In this document: positions 25,016 through 32,942 of the stretch, piece by piece | Layout of the letters: every line of letters begins with the position of its first letter | Numbering within the stretch: the stretch's first letter is position 1 | Assembly: GCA_016786495.1 (NCBI GenBank) | Contig: JAEUUJ010000065.1 | Location: 1-38,610, forward strand | Reading direction: 5' to 3' | Length of the DNA stretch: 38,610 nt | Origin: Cyclobacteriaceae bacterium | Lineage (GTDB): Bacteria; Bacteroidota; Bacteroidia; Cytophagales; Cyclobacteriaceae | Position numbers and translations under genes: made by a program | Notes under the pieces: model-generated | Databases searched by the model: none | What the model was told of the DNA's origin: nothing | Seen by the model: only the letters and a program-made list of their open reading frames with translations

Positions 25016-25039
25016 ACAAAAAGCGGGCTTTCGCCCGCT
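25016..25039 (-). terminator. terminator after yiaA-like gene
   Basis: On the minus strand AGCGGGC (25039-25033) pairs with GCCCGCT (25028-25022) across a GAAA loop, followed by TTTTGTTT. It lies seven bases after the stop codon at 25046. Confidence 0.8.
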
Positions 25040-25045
25040 CAATAC

Positions 25046-25474
25046 TCAAATTAGTTTATTGATGTCCTGTTGCTTCTCTGCCCACTGATGATCGCGCGTG
25101 TTCTTTTGCACTGCAATCGCTCCGAAAATGCTCTGTGTAAACGAGATGGCATAAAAGCCTTTCTCGCTGCGAAGTAAGGTAGCGTTCCACAGGCCAACGG
25201 TAAGCAGCACAATGGTTAACACAACTGAGAACCAGGCAAGGCTGTAGTAAATGTTTGTAACCGGAACGCCTTCGAGCTGATCGCGCACGGCTTTCTGCAG
25301 TGATACTGCAGCAAATAGTCCGAACATCAGTACGGTGAAATAGTATCCTTTTTCATTTAGCTCCATTTCTGCGTTCCATAATCCAATGATGAATGCCAGC
25401 ATCCCCGAGAGAAGGGCAATCCACGAGGCCGCAATAAATGCATTGGACGGCCTTTGATACACATTGTTTTCCAT
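25046..25474 (-). CDS. yiaA: YiaA/YiaB two-helix domain membrane protein
   Basis: The 142-residue protein contains two copies of the same unit, each with two membrane helices and a conserved tail: [24 protein letters not shown]...[25 protein letters not shown], and [24 protein letters not shown]...[25 protein letters not shown]. This is the YiaA-type arrangement in the inner membrane. The role is unknown. The upstream region has a consensus -7 box and an FNR-like site placed as for an activator, and the neighbouring gene encodes a Crp/Fnr protein. A terminator ends the transcript, so it is expressed on its own. Confidence 0.85.
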   Translation of the reverse strand: MENNVYQRPSNAFIAASWIALLSGMLAFIIGLWNAEMELNEKGYYFTVLMFGLFAAVSLQKAVRDQLEGVPVTNIYYSLAWFSVVLTIVLLTVGLWNATLLRSEKGFYAISFTQSIFGAIAVQKNTRDHQWAEKQQDINKLI

Positions 25475-25497
25475 GGTTTTTTAGTTTTTTGATGAAT

Positions 25498-25541
25498 CAA
25501 ATGTATTGGCGATCCCAGACCGCTCATTTGACATAAATCAA
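25498..25541 (-). promoter_or_regulatory. yiaA promoter with FNR-like box
   Basis: On the minus strand TTGATTTATGTCAA (25541-25528) matches the FNR consensus TTGAT-N4-ATCAA except for one base. TACATTTG (25505-25498) is a perfect TAnnTTTG -7 box. The -33 position is poor, as expected for an activated promoter. If transcription starts about six bases past the -7 box, the site is centred near -42, the classical class II activator position. A second symmetric motif, TTGATTCATCAA, overlaps the probable start at 25500-25489. Confidence 0.6.
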
Positions 25542-25568
25542 AAAAGAAACTACGTTTTAGTGCAGAAA

Positions 25569-26132
25569 TCAGGATTTGGCCCGGATGCGGCTGAGTGTCT
25601 CCTGGGTCATGCCGAGGTAAGACGCCACGTGGCCCAAGGGTACGCGCTGTAAAATGTGAGGCGCACGGGCCAATAAATTTTCATACCGGTCGCGTGCCTC
25701 TCTGAAGTGGTTGCTCACGAAGCGTTCCTCCAGCATCACATAATAACGCTCGTTCATGATCCGGCCAAGCGTATTAATATCGGTATGTGTTTGATATAGT
25801 GTCTGGAGATCATCGTACGCGATCGCCCAAAGTTTGCAGTCCTCGAGTAGTTGAATGTTCTCCATACCCGGAAGGCGGGTAACGAAACTAAGCAGGGACG
25901 TCACGAAGTTGTTCTCAAACGCAAACCAGTACGTGATCTCACGGCCATCCACATTGTAAAATCCGCGCAGGCAACCCCGTTCGAGAAAGTAAACATGTTG
26001 GCAAACCTTGCCTTCTGTGATCAGTAACGAACCCTTCTCAAGCTCAACGGGCTTTAATACGCTTCCGAGGCGATGAAGAGATTCGTCACTCAGCTGACAG
26101 TATTTTCGAATGTGTGAAAAGAGGGTTTGCAT
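25569..26132 (-). CDS. Crp/Fnr family transcriptional regulator
   Basis: The 187-residue protein has a cyclic-nucleotide-binding-type beta barrel (about residues 15-115; KGSLLITEGKVCQHVYFLERG, ITYWFAFENNFVTSLLSF), a dimer helix and a C-terminal helix-turn-helix, VPLGHVASYLGMTQETLSRIR. The recognition helix carries Glu178, Ser181 and Arg182 in the order E-x-x-S-R, which in FNR reads TTGA half-sites. The N-terminal cysteine cluster of true FNR is absent (a single Cys at 12), so an oxygen-sensing iron-sulfur cluster is unlikely. It lies 18 bases after an ABC exporter gene and 94 bases before yiaA, whose promoter has a matching site. Confidence 0.9.
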   Translation of the reverse strand: MQTLFSHIRKYCQLSDESLHRLGSVLKPVELEKGSLLITEGKVCQHVYFLERGCLRGFYNVDGREITYWFAFENNFVTSLLSFVTRLPGMENIQLLEDCKLWAIAYDDLQTLYQTHTDINTLGRIMNERYYVMLEERFVSNHFREARDRYENLLARAPHILQRVPLGHVASYLGMTQETLSRIRAKS

Positions 26133-26150
26133 TCACTCCCGCATTTCGGT

Positions 26151-27911
26151 TTAGCTATTAATCTCCACAGCATCCTTCTCACCGATCTGCTGACGCCACA
26201 TCGCGTAATACAATCCTTTCTCGGCAAGTAAATCGTAGTGACGGCCCGACTCGATGATGTTACCACGCTCCAGTACGAAAATTTTATCGGCATGCATGAT
26301 GGTCGACAGCCGGTGCGCAATCAAAATAGTAATGTGATCTTTAATAACCGACACTTCACGGATCGTTTCAGTAATCTCTTCTTCGGTTATGGAATCAAGC
26401 GAGGATGTTGCTTCATCAAACACCAAAATGTCCGGCTGACGAAGCAGCGCACGTGCGATCGATAACCGCTGTTTCTCACCACCTGAAACCTTCACGCCCC
26501 CCTCTCCAATCACGGTATCAAGGCCTTTGTCGGCACGATCCAGCAACGACTGACATGCGGCTTTCTTCAAAACCTCCATGCACTCTTCATCGGTTGCATT
26601 GGGGCGCACAAAAAGCAGGTTCTCACGAATCGTTCCCGAAAACAGCTGTGTATCCTGCGTTACAAACCCGATTTTATTGCGAAGGTCATTCAGATCAATT
26701 TCCGTTCCCGGGACATTATTATAGAGTACGCGCCCTTCTTTCGGAGCATACAACCCCACCAGCAGTTTTACCAGCGTTGTTTTACCCGAACCGGAAGGAC
26801 CAACAAACGCGATCGTCTGGCCATTATTGGTAGAGAATGAAATGTCGTTCAGCGCATTGGTGCGCGCAGACTGGTGCTTGAAACTGACGTGGTCGAAACT
26901 CAGGTTGGTGATGCGGCCAACCGCCACCGGATTCTCAGGTTTGGCTTCTTTCGGAAGATTAATAATCCGATCAAAGTTCAGCAACGAAACTTCTGCCTCG
27001 CGATACGCAATGATCACGTTACCCAGTTCCTGAACCGGGTTGAATAAAAAGAATGAGTAAAACAAAAACGTAAAATATTGCCCGGCTGTAAGCTCTTTGT
27101 CAAAAATCAGCAACAGCAGGATTACCACCATTACGCTTCGTACAAAGTTTACGGTGGTTCCCTGCAAAAAACTCATGCTGCGCACATGCTTCACTTTCTT
27201 CAGCTCGAGGCCAAGAATTTTATAGGTTGTGTTGTTCAGGCGGTTGATCTCCTGGTTGGCAAGGCCCAGGCTTTTCACGAGTTCGATATTTCGCAATGAC
27301 TCTGTGGTAGATCCGGCAAGCGCAGTGGTTTCTTTTACAATGCTTTTTTGAACGGTTTTAATTTTCCGGCTCAGCAGCCAGCTGGTTAATGCAATGATCG
27401 GAACCGCGGCAAAGTATACAAGGGTTACCTTGTAGCTTACGGTCATGGAGTAGATTACCACAAACACCATCCCCACCAGACTGGCGAATAACACGCTGAT
27501 GAAGGAGGTAATGAACTTCTCGGAATCGGTACGCACTTTTTGAAGGATGCCGAGTGTTTCCCCGCTGCGCTGGTCTTCAAAGGTCTGGTAGGGCAACTCC
27601 AGTGAATGTTTTAATCCATCGGCATACATTTTCGCGCCAAGCTTTTGCACTACAATGCTGGTAAAATAATCCTGCAGGTTTTTTGCGATCCGCGATACCA
27701 TGGCCGCCCCGATGGCAAGGCCCACCAGTGAAAGAATGCCCATCGTAAACGCATGGCGGTCAAGTACATCTTTCTTTTCGATAAAATTGTCAACAATCCG
27801 GCCTGTAATGTGAGGATCAAGCAGGGAGAAGACCTGATTAATCGCAGCCAGAAATAAGGCTAACGCCACAAGGCCTTTATAATTCTTTAAGTAATTGAGC
27901 AGTATTTTCAT
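26151..27911 (-). CDS. ABC exporter, fused membrane and ATPase domains
   Basis: The 586-residue protein has a six-helix type I exporter domain (residues 1-310) and a nucleotide-binding domain with Walker A GPSGSGKT (371-378), signature SGGEK (476-480), Walker B ILVFDE (495-500) and H-loop His533. It is a half-transporter that should work as a dimer in the inner membrane. The architecture is that of MsbA/LmrA-like lipid or drug exporters; the substrate cannot be determined. It is followed after 18 bases by the Crp/Fnr gene, and the two are probably co-transcribed. Confidence 0.92.
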   Translation of the reverse strand: MKILLNYLKNYKGLVALALFLAAINQVFSLLDPHITGRIVDNFIEKKDVLDRHAFTMGILSLVGLAIGAAMVSRIAKNLQDYFTSIVVQKLGAKMYADGLKHSLELPYQTFEDQRSGETLGILQKVRTDSEKFITSFISVLFASLVGMVFVVIYSMTVSYKVTLVYFAAVPIIALTSWLLSRKIKTVQKSIVKETTALAGSTTESLRNIELVKSLGLANQEINRLNNTTYKILGLELKKVKHVRSMSFLQGTTVNFVRSVMVVILLLLIFDKELTAGQYFTFLFYSFFLFNPVQELGNVIIAYREAEVSLLNFDRIINLPKEAKPENPVAVGRITNLSFDHVSFKHQSARTNALNDISFSTNNGQTIAFVGPSGSGKTTLVKLLVGLYAPKEGRVLYNNVPGTEIDLNDLRNKIGFVTQDTQLFSGTIRENLLFVRPNATDEECMEVLKKAACQSLLDRADKGLDTVIGEGGVKVSGGEKQRLSIARALLRQPDILVFDEATSSLDSITEEEITETIREVSVIKDHITILIAHRLSTIMHADKIFVLERGNIIESGRHYDLLAEKGLYYAMWRQQIGEKDAVEINS

Positions 27912-28059
27912 TCGGGAGGGACTTTACGCGATGGTTAAAGCAACAAGGTTCTGAAAAAGTTCCGGTATTCACACGTTTTCGAACGCGCCCGAACAGTTGT
28001 ACGGCTGAGTTTTTCTGAACAAATTTTGAAGCGCACTCGTTTACAGGCTTTGGCGGACT

Positions 28060-28089
28060 TTTGCAAATGCACCGTTTATCCTATTTTTG
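28060..28089 (+). promoter_or_regulatory. promoter of the small secreted protein gene
   Basis: TTTG (28060-28063) and TATTTTTG (28082-28089) match the Bacteroidota -33 and -7 elements, with an 18-base spacer. The predicted transcript starts near 28095, about 40 bases before the TTG start at 28135. Confidence 0.6.
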
Positions 28090-28134
28090 TTCGCAAATCG
28101 GGTCAGCTATACTCTAAACCCTTTGAATCAAGCT

Positions 28135-28479
28135 TTGAAACCCCTGTTCAAATTTCCTGTAACGCTGCTCATCCTGCTTCTGGTTGGGTACACCCAGGTG
28201 TTTGCACGCGGCTATCAGGAAGATTTCGCCGAAACTGCGGTTAAAAAGGGGTCAGATGTAAATCACGTTCAGGCACCGGCAGAAAAACATGTCGGATTCG
28301 AAAGCTACCTCTTCGAGGAAGAAGAAAACAAGCGTGATGATAACGTTTCATTCGATTTTCTCTGCACAGATCTTTCTGTGTTCTATTTCCCCGGCATCAA
28401 ATGCGCTTCGCTCATCAGCGACCATTTATCCGTCCCTTTCTTTTTAAAGTCTCCCTTATTTCGCGTTCTCCGAATATGA
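28135..28479 (+). CDS. small exported protein with TTG start
   Basis: The frame has no ATG. A TTG at 28135 begins MKPLFKFPVTLLILLLVGYTQVFARG, a well-formed Sec signal with a basic start, while the earlier TTG at 28087 lies inside the promoter -7 box. The 114-residue product continues with an acidic stretch (FEEEENKRDDN) and a hydrophobic C-terminal part ending LFRVLRI. Similar short exported proteins with an acidic middle and a Val-Arg-Ile-like end occur in Bacteroidota as far as I recall; no function is known to me. It precedes the RND efflux operon in the same direction but has its own promoter. Confidence 0.6.
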   Translation: MKPLFKFPVTLLILLLVGYTQVFARGYQEDFAETAVKKGSDVNHVQAPAEKHVGFESYLFEEEENKRDDNVSFDFLCTDLSVFYFPGIKCASLISDHLSVPFFLKSPLFRVLRI

Positions 28480-28491
28480 GATCCGCTGAAT

Positions 28492-28509
28492 AGGTAATTC
28501 CCGTTACCT
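28492..28509. repeat. inverted repeat upstream of efflux operon
   Basis: AGGTAA and TTACCT (28492-28497 and 28504-28509) flank six bases. The repeat lies between the small exported protein gene and the adaptor gene. No U-tract follows, so a repressor operator is as likely as a weak hairpin. Confidence 0.35.
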
Positions 28510-28632
28510 GTTCATTCACGCTTTACATTGTTCGTGGCACTATGCGTAAGGCTGACGCCATGGGCATTCCCAAGGCTTATACCTCTTTTCAACCTATACA
28601 TTAAAATCAAATTGTTTTTAACGATTAACACT

Positions 28633-29721
28633 ATGACGAGTAAAATTCTCATGTTGATGTGTTTCTGCGCAATCCTTGGATTTACAGGCTGCGGGTCACA
28701 TAAAGAAGAACATGAATCAGAAACCCACTTCCTGGTAACAAGTCCCCTGAAAAAAGACACGGTTGTTACCCGCACCTATGTGTGTCAAATCCATGCTATC
28801 CAGCACATTGAGCTTCGCTCACGCGAAAGCGGTTACCTGGAAAAAATTTACGTGGACGAAGGTCAGTTTGTAAAAAAAGGCCAGCTGATGTTTCAAATCA
28901 TGCCGCTGCTGTTTAAAGCCGAAGTTCAAAAAGCAGAAGCTGAAGCACGGTTCGCAGAAATTGAATACCTGAATACCAAGCAGCTTGCCGACAGCAACGT
29001 GGTTTCTCCCAACGAGCTTGCACTGGCACAAGCGAAGTTCGATAAAGCCAAAGCCGAAGTGGCCTTAACAAAAGTTCACCTCGGGTTTACCGAAATCAAA
29101 GCACCGTTCAGCGGCATCATGGACCGCTTTTATGTACGGGAAGGAAGTTTGATAAACGAAGAAGACCTGCTCACCATGTTGTCTGACAACAGCGAGATGT
29201 GGGTGTACTTCAACGTGCCGGAAGCAGAATACCTCAACTACAAAATGAATGCAAAGAGAGACAGCTTAATGCGTGTAGAGCTGCAGATGGCAAACAATCA
29301 GATTTTTGAATACCCCGGTTTTGTGCGGGCAATCGAAGCCGACTTTAACAATGAAACGGGTAACATCGCATTCCGGGCAACCTTCCCAAATCCAAAAGGA
29401 TTGCTTCGCCACGGTGAAACGGGTAACGTACTCGCCTCCGCTCCTTACCGGAATGCACTGATCATTCCGCAAAAGGCAACCTTCGAAATTCTGGAAAAGA
29501 AATATGTTTTCGTAGTCGATAAAGACAACATCGTCCACCAGAAGGAAATCACGATTGCTGAAGAAATGCCCGACATCTACATCATTAAGGACGGCATTAC
29601 AGCAACTGATAAGATCATCTATGAAGGGATTCGTAAAGTTCGTGACCAGGAAAAAATCGGGGAATACAAATACGAAGATCCGAAGACGGTTGTAAACCAC
29701 CTGAAGGTTTATGTTGAATAA
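28633..29721 (+). CDS. RND efflux periplasmic adaptor (membrane fusion lipoprotein)
   Basis: The start at ATG 28633 gives MTSKILMLMCFCAILGFTGC, a lipoprotein signal with Cys20; the frame is open further upstream without a signal. The 362-residue protein has the adaptor order: barrel-sandwich half (RESGYLEKIYVDEGQFVKKG), a short coiled-coil hairpin (KAEAEARFAEIEYLNTKQLA to LALAQAKFDKAKAEVAL), the second half (FTEIKAPFSGIMDRFYVREG), a beta barrel (WVYFNVPEAEYLNY) and a membrane-proximal domain. It links the pump at 29736 to the channel at 32932. It is the first gene of a three-gene operon, with 14 bases to the next. Confidence 0.93.
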   Translation: MTSKILMLMCFCAILGFTGCGSHKEEHESETHFLVTSPLKKDTVVTRTYVCQIHAIQHIELRSRESGYLEKIYVDEGQFVKKGQLMFQIMPLLFKAEVQKAEAEARFAEIEYLNTKQLADSNVVSPNELALAQAKFDKAKAEVALTKVHLGFTEIKAPFSGIMDRFYVREGSLINEEDLLTMLSDNSEMWVYFNVPEAEYLNYKMNAKRDSLMRVELQMANNQIFEYPGFVRAIEADFNNETGNIAFRATFPNPKGLLRHGETGNVLASAPYRNALIIPQKATFEILEKKYVFVVDKDNIVHQKEITIAEEMPDIYIIKDGITATDKIIYEGIRKVRDQEKIGEYKYEDPKTVVNHLKVYVE

Positions 29722-29735
29722 TAAAACCAGAAAAA

Positions 29736-32700
29736 ATGTTTAGTTCATTTATTCATAGGCCGGTATTCGCGATTGTAATATCCCTGCTGATCCTGTTTTT
29801 AGGAGGCTTGGCTATTAAAATGCTGCCGACATCACAATTCCCGGAAGTTGCACCACCTGTGGTGATGGTGAGCGCTTCGTATCCGGGTGCAAGCGCAAAG
29901 TCGCTTGCCGAATCTGTTATTATCCCGCTGGAACAATCCATCAACGGTGCATGGGGCATGCGCTACATGACGTCGGATGCTACCAGTGCCGGTGAAGCCA
30001 ACATCCAGGTTGTGTTTGAACCGGGAACGGACATCAACCAGGCCCTTGTGCAGGTCTCGAACCGCGTACAGCAGGTAACAAACCGTTTGCCCATCCTGGT
30101 ACAACGCGAAGGGGTAATCATTACACCGGTTATTCCAAGTATGTTGATGTACGTTAACCTCTACAGCGAAGACAAGAACGCGAACATGAAGTTCCTGTTT
30201 AACTACGCAGGGGTTAACATGGTGCCGGAACTACAGCGCATCAATGGTATCGGGCAGGTAAGGATTCTCGGAAGCCGCCAGTATGCGATGCGCATTTGGC
30301 TGAATCCGGAACGCATGCGCGCCTACTCCATCTCGCCTGATGAAGTGATGGAAGCGCTTGACGAACAAAGTATCATCGGTAAGCCCGGTCGTATCGGCCG
30401 CGGTGACGCCAGCCAGGCTGAAGCGCTGGAATATGTACTGGCCTACTCCGACCGTTACAACGATCCGAAACAATACGAGAACGTCATTATCAAAGCAAAT
30501 CCCAACGGGGAAATACTGCGGCTAAAAGACATAGCCACGGTTGCGCTCGGAAGTGAGTACTATGATATCTATTCGAACATGAACGGCCACCCTTCGGCCG
30601 CGCTCGTGCTCAAGCAGACATACGGCAGTAATGCGAGTGACGTAATTGCGAAAGTAAAAGCCAAGCTTGATGAGCTGAAGCAGTCGTTCCCTCCAGGAAT
30701 GAAATACGAAATCAGTTATGACGTATCAAACTTCCTGAACGCGTCTATCGACAACGTGATTCACACGCTCCGTGATGCGTTCATCCTGGTGGCACTGGTG
30801 GTATTTGTGTTCCTGGGCGACTGGCGGTCAACGCTGATCCCGACTCTTGCCGTTCCGGTTTCGCTGATCGGTGCATTCTTCTTTATGCAGGTGTTCGGAC
30901 TCACGATTAACATGATCACGCTGTTTGCGCTCGTATTGGCGATTGGTATTGTGGTTGACAACGCGATTGTGGTGGTGGAAGCGGTGCACGCGAAGATGGA
31001 GGAAGAACCTCATCTTTCACCGTACAAAGCTGTACAGAAAGTATTGGGTGAAATCAGCGGTGCGGTTATCGCGATTACCTTGTTGATGACGGCCGTGTTC
31101 GTTCCGGTAACCTTCATGACCGGCCCGGTAGGTACCTTCTATCGTCAGTTCTCCATCACCATGGCCTCGTCTATCGTGTTGTCGGGTGTTGTGGCCCTTA
31201 CGGTTACACCGGTGTTGTGTGCCATCATTTTGAAAAACAATCACGGCAAGCCGCGCAAAAAAACCTGGCTGAACCGTTCGCTTGACGCCTTTAACCGCTG
31301 GTTCGAAAAGGTCACTGCCAAATATGTTTGGCTGATCGGATTAATCGCCCCGCGCAGACTGGTTACGCTTGGCATGTTCCTGTTGTTTTCGGTTGGAATT
31401 TTCCTCCTCGCGAACTCGCTGCCAACCGGTTTTATTCCGAGTGAAGACCAGGGTATGTTGTATGCCATCATCCAAACACCTCCCGGATCAACGCTCGAAA
31501 GAACAAACGACCTCTCGAACAAACTTGTTGAGTTGATCAACGAAGTAGAAGGTGTGCAATCCGTGTCATCAATTGCCGGTTACGAAGTTCTCACGGAAGG
31601 TCGCGGTTCCAATGCGGGTACCTGTTTGATCAACCTCAAGCCGTGGTCGGAACGTGAAAATTCCATCACCGACATCATTGAAGAGCTTGAAGTGAAAGCG
31701 AAGGAAATTCCCGGAGCGACCATCGAATTTTTCGATCCGCCAGCCGTGCCGGGCTTCGGTGCTGCCGGTGGTTTCTCGCTGCAGCTCCTCGACAAAACAA
31801 ACTCTGGCGATTATAAACAGCTTGAAAAAGTTACGTCTGATTTCATGGCCGAACTCAAGAAGCGTAAGGAAATCACCGGGTTGTTCACCTTCTTCAGTGC
31901 GAACTATCCGCAATACGAAATTGAAATTGATAATCAGTTAGCGATGCAAAAAGGGGTGACCATCGGCAACGCGATGAATACCCTTTCGATTTTTGTGGGT
32001 AGTACTTACGAGCTCGGTTTCATCAAGTACCAGCGCTTCTTTAAAGTGTTTGTGCAGGCTGCGCCTGAATTCAGAAAGCTGCCGTCAGACGTTCTGAATC
32101 TCTGGGTGAAAAACGACAAAGGTGAAATGGTGCCGATGTCAGCCTTCATGAAAATCAAAAAGATGCAGGGCGCCAACGAGATCAACCGGTATAACATGTA
32201 TAACACTGCTGCCATCCGCGGGGGTCCGTCACGCGGATACAGTTCCGGTGAGGCGATTGCTGCCGTAAAAGAAGTTGCCGTGACGTTACCACACGGTTAC
32301 GACATCGACTGGGCTGCGCTTTCATACGATGAAACGAGACGCGGAAGTGAAGCGATCTACATCTTCATTGTCGTGCTGGTGTTTGCGTACCTGGTACTTG
32401 CGGCACAGTACGAAAGCTTCATCATCCCGCTGGTCGTTATTCTGTCGCTGCCGGCCGGGGTATTTGGATCGTTCCTGCTGGTCAAGGGAATGGGGCTTGC
32501 GAATGATATCTATGCACAGGTGGGGTTAGTCATGCTTGTCGGGCTGTTGGGTAAAAATGCCGTGTTGATCGTGGAGTTTGCCGTTCAGAAACAGCGCGCG
32601 GGGGCAACCGTACTCGAAGCAGCAATTGAAGGCGCACGCGTTCGTTTCCGTCCTATTTTGATGACATCGTTCGCATTCATTGCCGGTTTGATTCCGTTGG

Positions 32701-32942
32701 TGTATGCGCATGGCGCGGGTGCGATTGGAAACCGGACCATCGGTTCATCAGCCCTGGGCGGTATGTTACTCGGAACCGTGTTCGGTGTAATCGTTGTGCC
32801 AGGCTTGTACTTCGTCTTCGCCCGCATGGTGGAAGGCCGCAAGCTGATCCGCGATGAAGAAGACAGTTCGTTAACAGAAGGCCTCGTGCACTCGGTAGAC
32901 AGTTTCCCACAAACAAACGACAGTGAAAACCATGAACATTAA
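29736..32942 (+). CDS. RND multidrug efflux pump (AcrB/HAE1 type)
   Basis: The 1068-residue protein has the typical start MFSSFIHRPVFAIVISLLIL, two large periplasmic loops and twelve membrane helices. The proton-relay region in helix 4 reads GIVVDNAIVVVEAV: Asp408 is present, but the following residue is Asn409 where AcrB has a second Asp. The helix 10 lysine is kept in GLLGKNAVLIVEF. It exports drugs, bile-salt-like compounds or cell metabolites using the proton gradient; the substrate is not predictable. It overlaps the channel gene by 11 bases, and the three parts form a complete tripartite system. Confidence 0.95.
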   Translation: MFSSFIHRPVFAIVISLLILFLGGLAIKMLPTSQFPEVAPPVVMVSASYPGASAKSLAESVIIPLEQSINGAWGMRYMTSDATSAGEANIQVVFEPGTDINQALVQVSNRVQQVTNRLPILVQREGVIITPVIPSMLMYVNLYSEDKNANMKFLFNYAGVNMVPELQRINGIGQVRILGSRQYAMRIWLNPERMRAYSISPDEVMEALDEQSIIGKPGRIGRGDASQAEALEYVLAYSDRYNDPKQYENVIIKANPNGEILRLKDIATVALGSEYYDIYSNMNGHPSAALVLKQTYGSNASDVIAKVKAKLDELKQSFPPGMKYEISYDVSNFLNASIDNVIHTLRDAFILVALVVFVFLGDWRSTLIPTLAVPVSLIGAFFFMQVFGLTINMITLFALVLAIGIVVDNAIVVVEAVHAKMEEEPHLSPYKAVQKVLGEISGAVIAITLLMTAVFVPVTFMTGPVGTFYRQFSITMASSIVLSGVVALTVTPVLCAIILKNNHGKPRKKTWLNRSLDAFNRWFEKVTAKYVWLIGLIAPRRLVTLGMFLLFSVGIFLLANSLPTGFIPSEDQGMLYAIIQTPPGSTLERTNDLSNKLVELINEVEGVQSVSSIAGYEVLTEGRGSNAGTCLINLKPWSERENSITDIIEELEVKAKEIPGATIEFFDPPAVPGFGAAGGFSLQLLDKTNSGDYKQLEKVTSDFMAELKKRKEITGLFTFFSANYPQYEIEIDNQLAMQKGVTIGNAMNTLSIFVGSTYELGFIKYQRFFKVFVQAAPEFRKLPSDVLNLWVKNDKGEMVPMSAFMKIKKMQGANEINRYNMYNTAAIRGGPSRGYSSGEAIAAVKEVAVTLPHGYDIDWAALSYDETRRGSEAIYIFIVVLVFAYLVLAAQYESFIIPLVVILSLPAGVFGSFLLVKGMGLANDIYAQVGLVMLVGLLGKNAVLIVEFAVQKQRAGATVLEAAIEGARVRFRPILMTSFAFIAGLIPLVYAHGAGAIGNRTIGSSALGGMLLGTVFGVIVVPGLYFVFARMVEGRKLIRDEEDSSLTEGLVHSVDSFPQTNDSENHEH

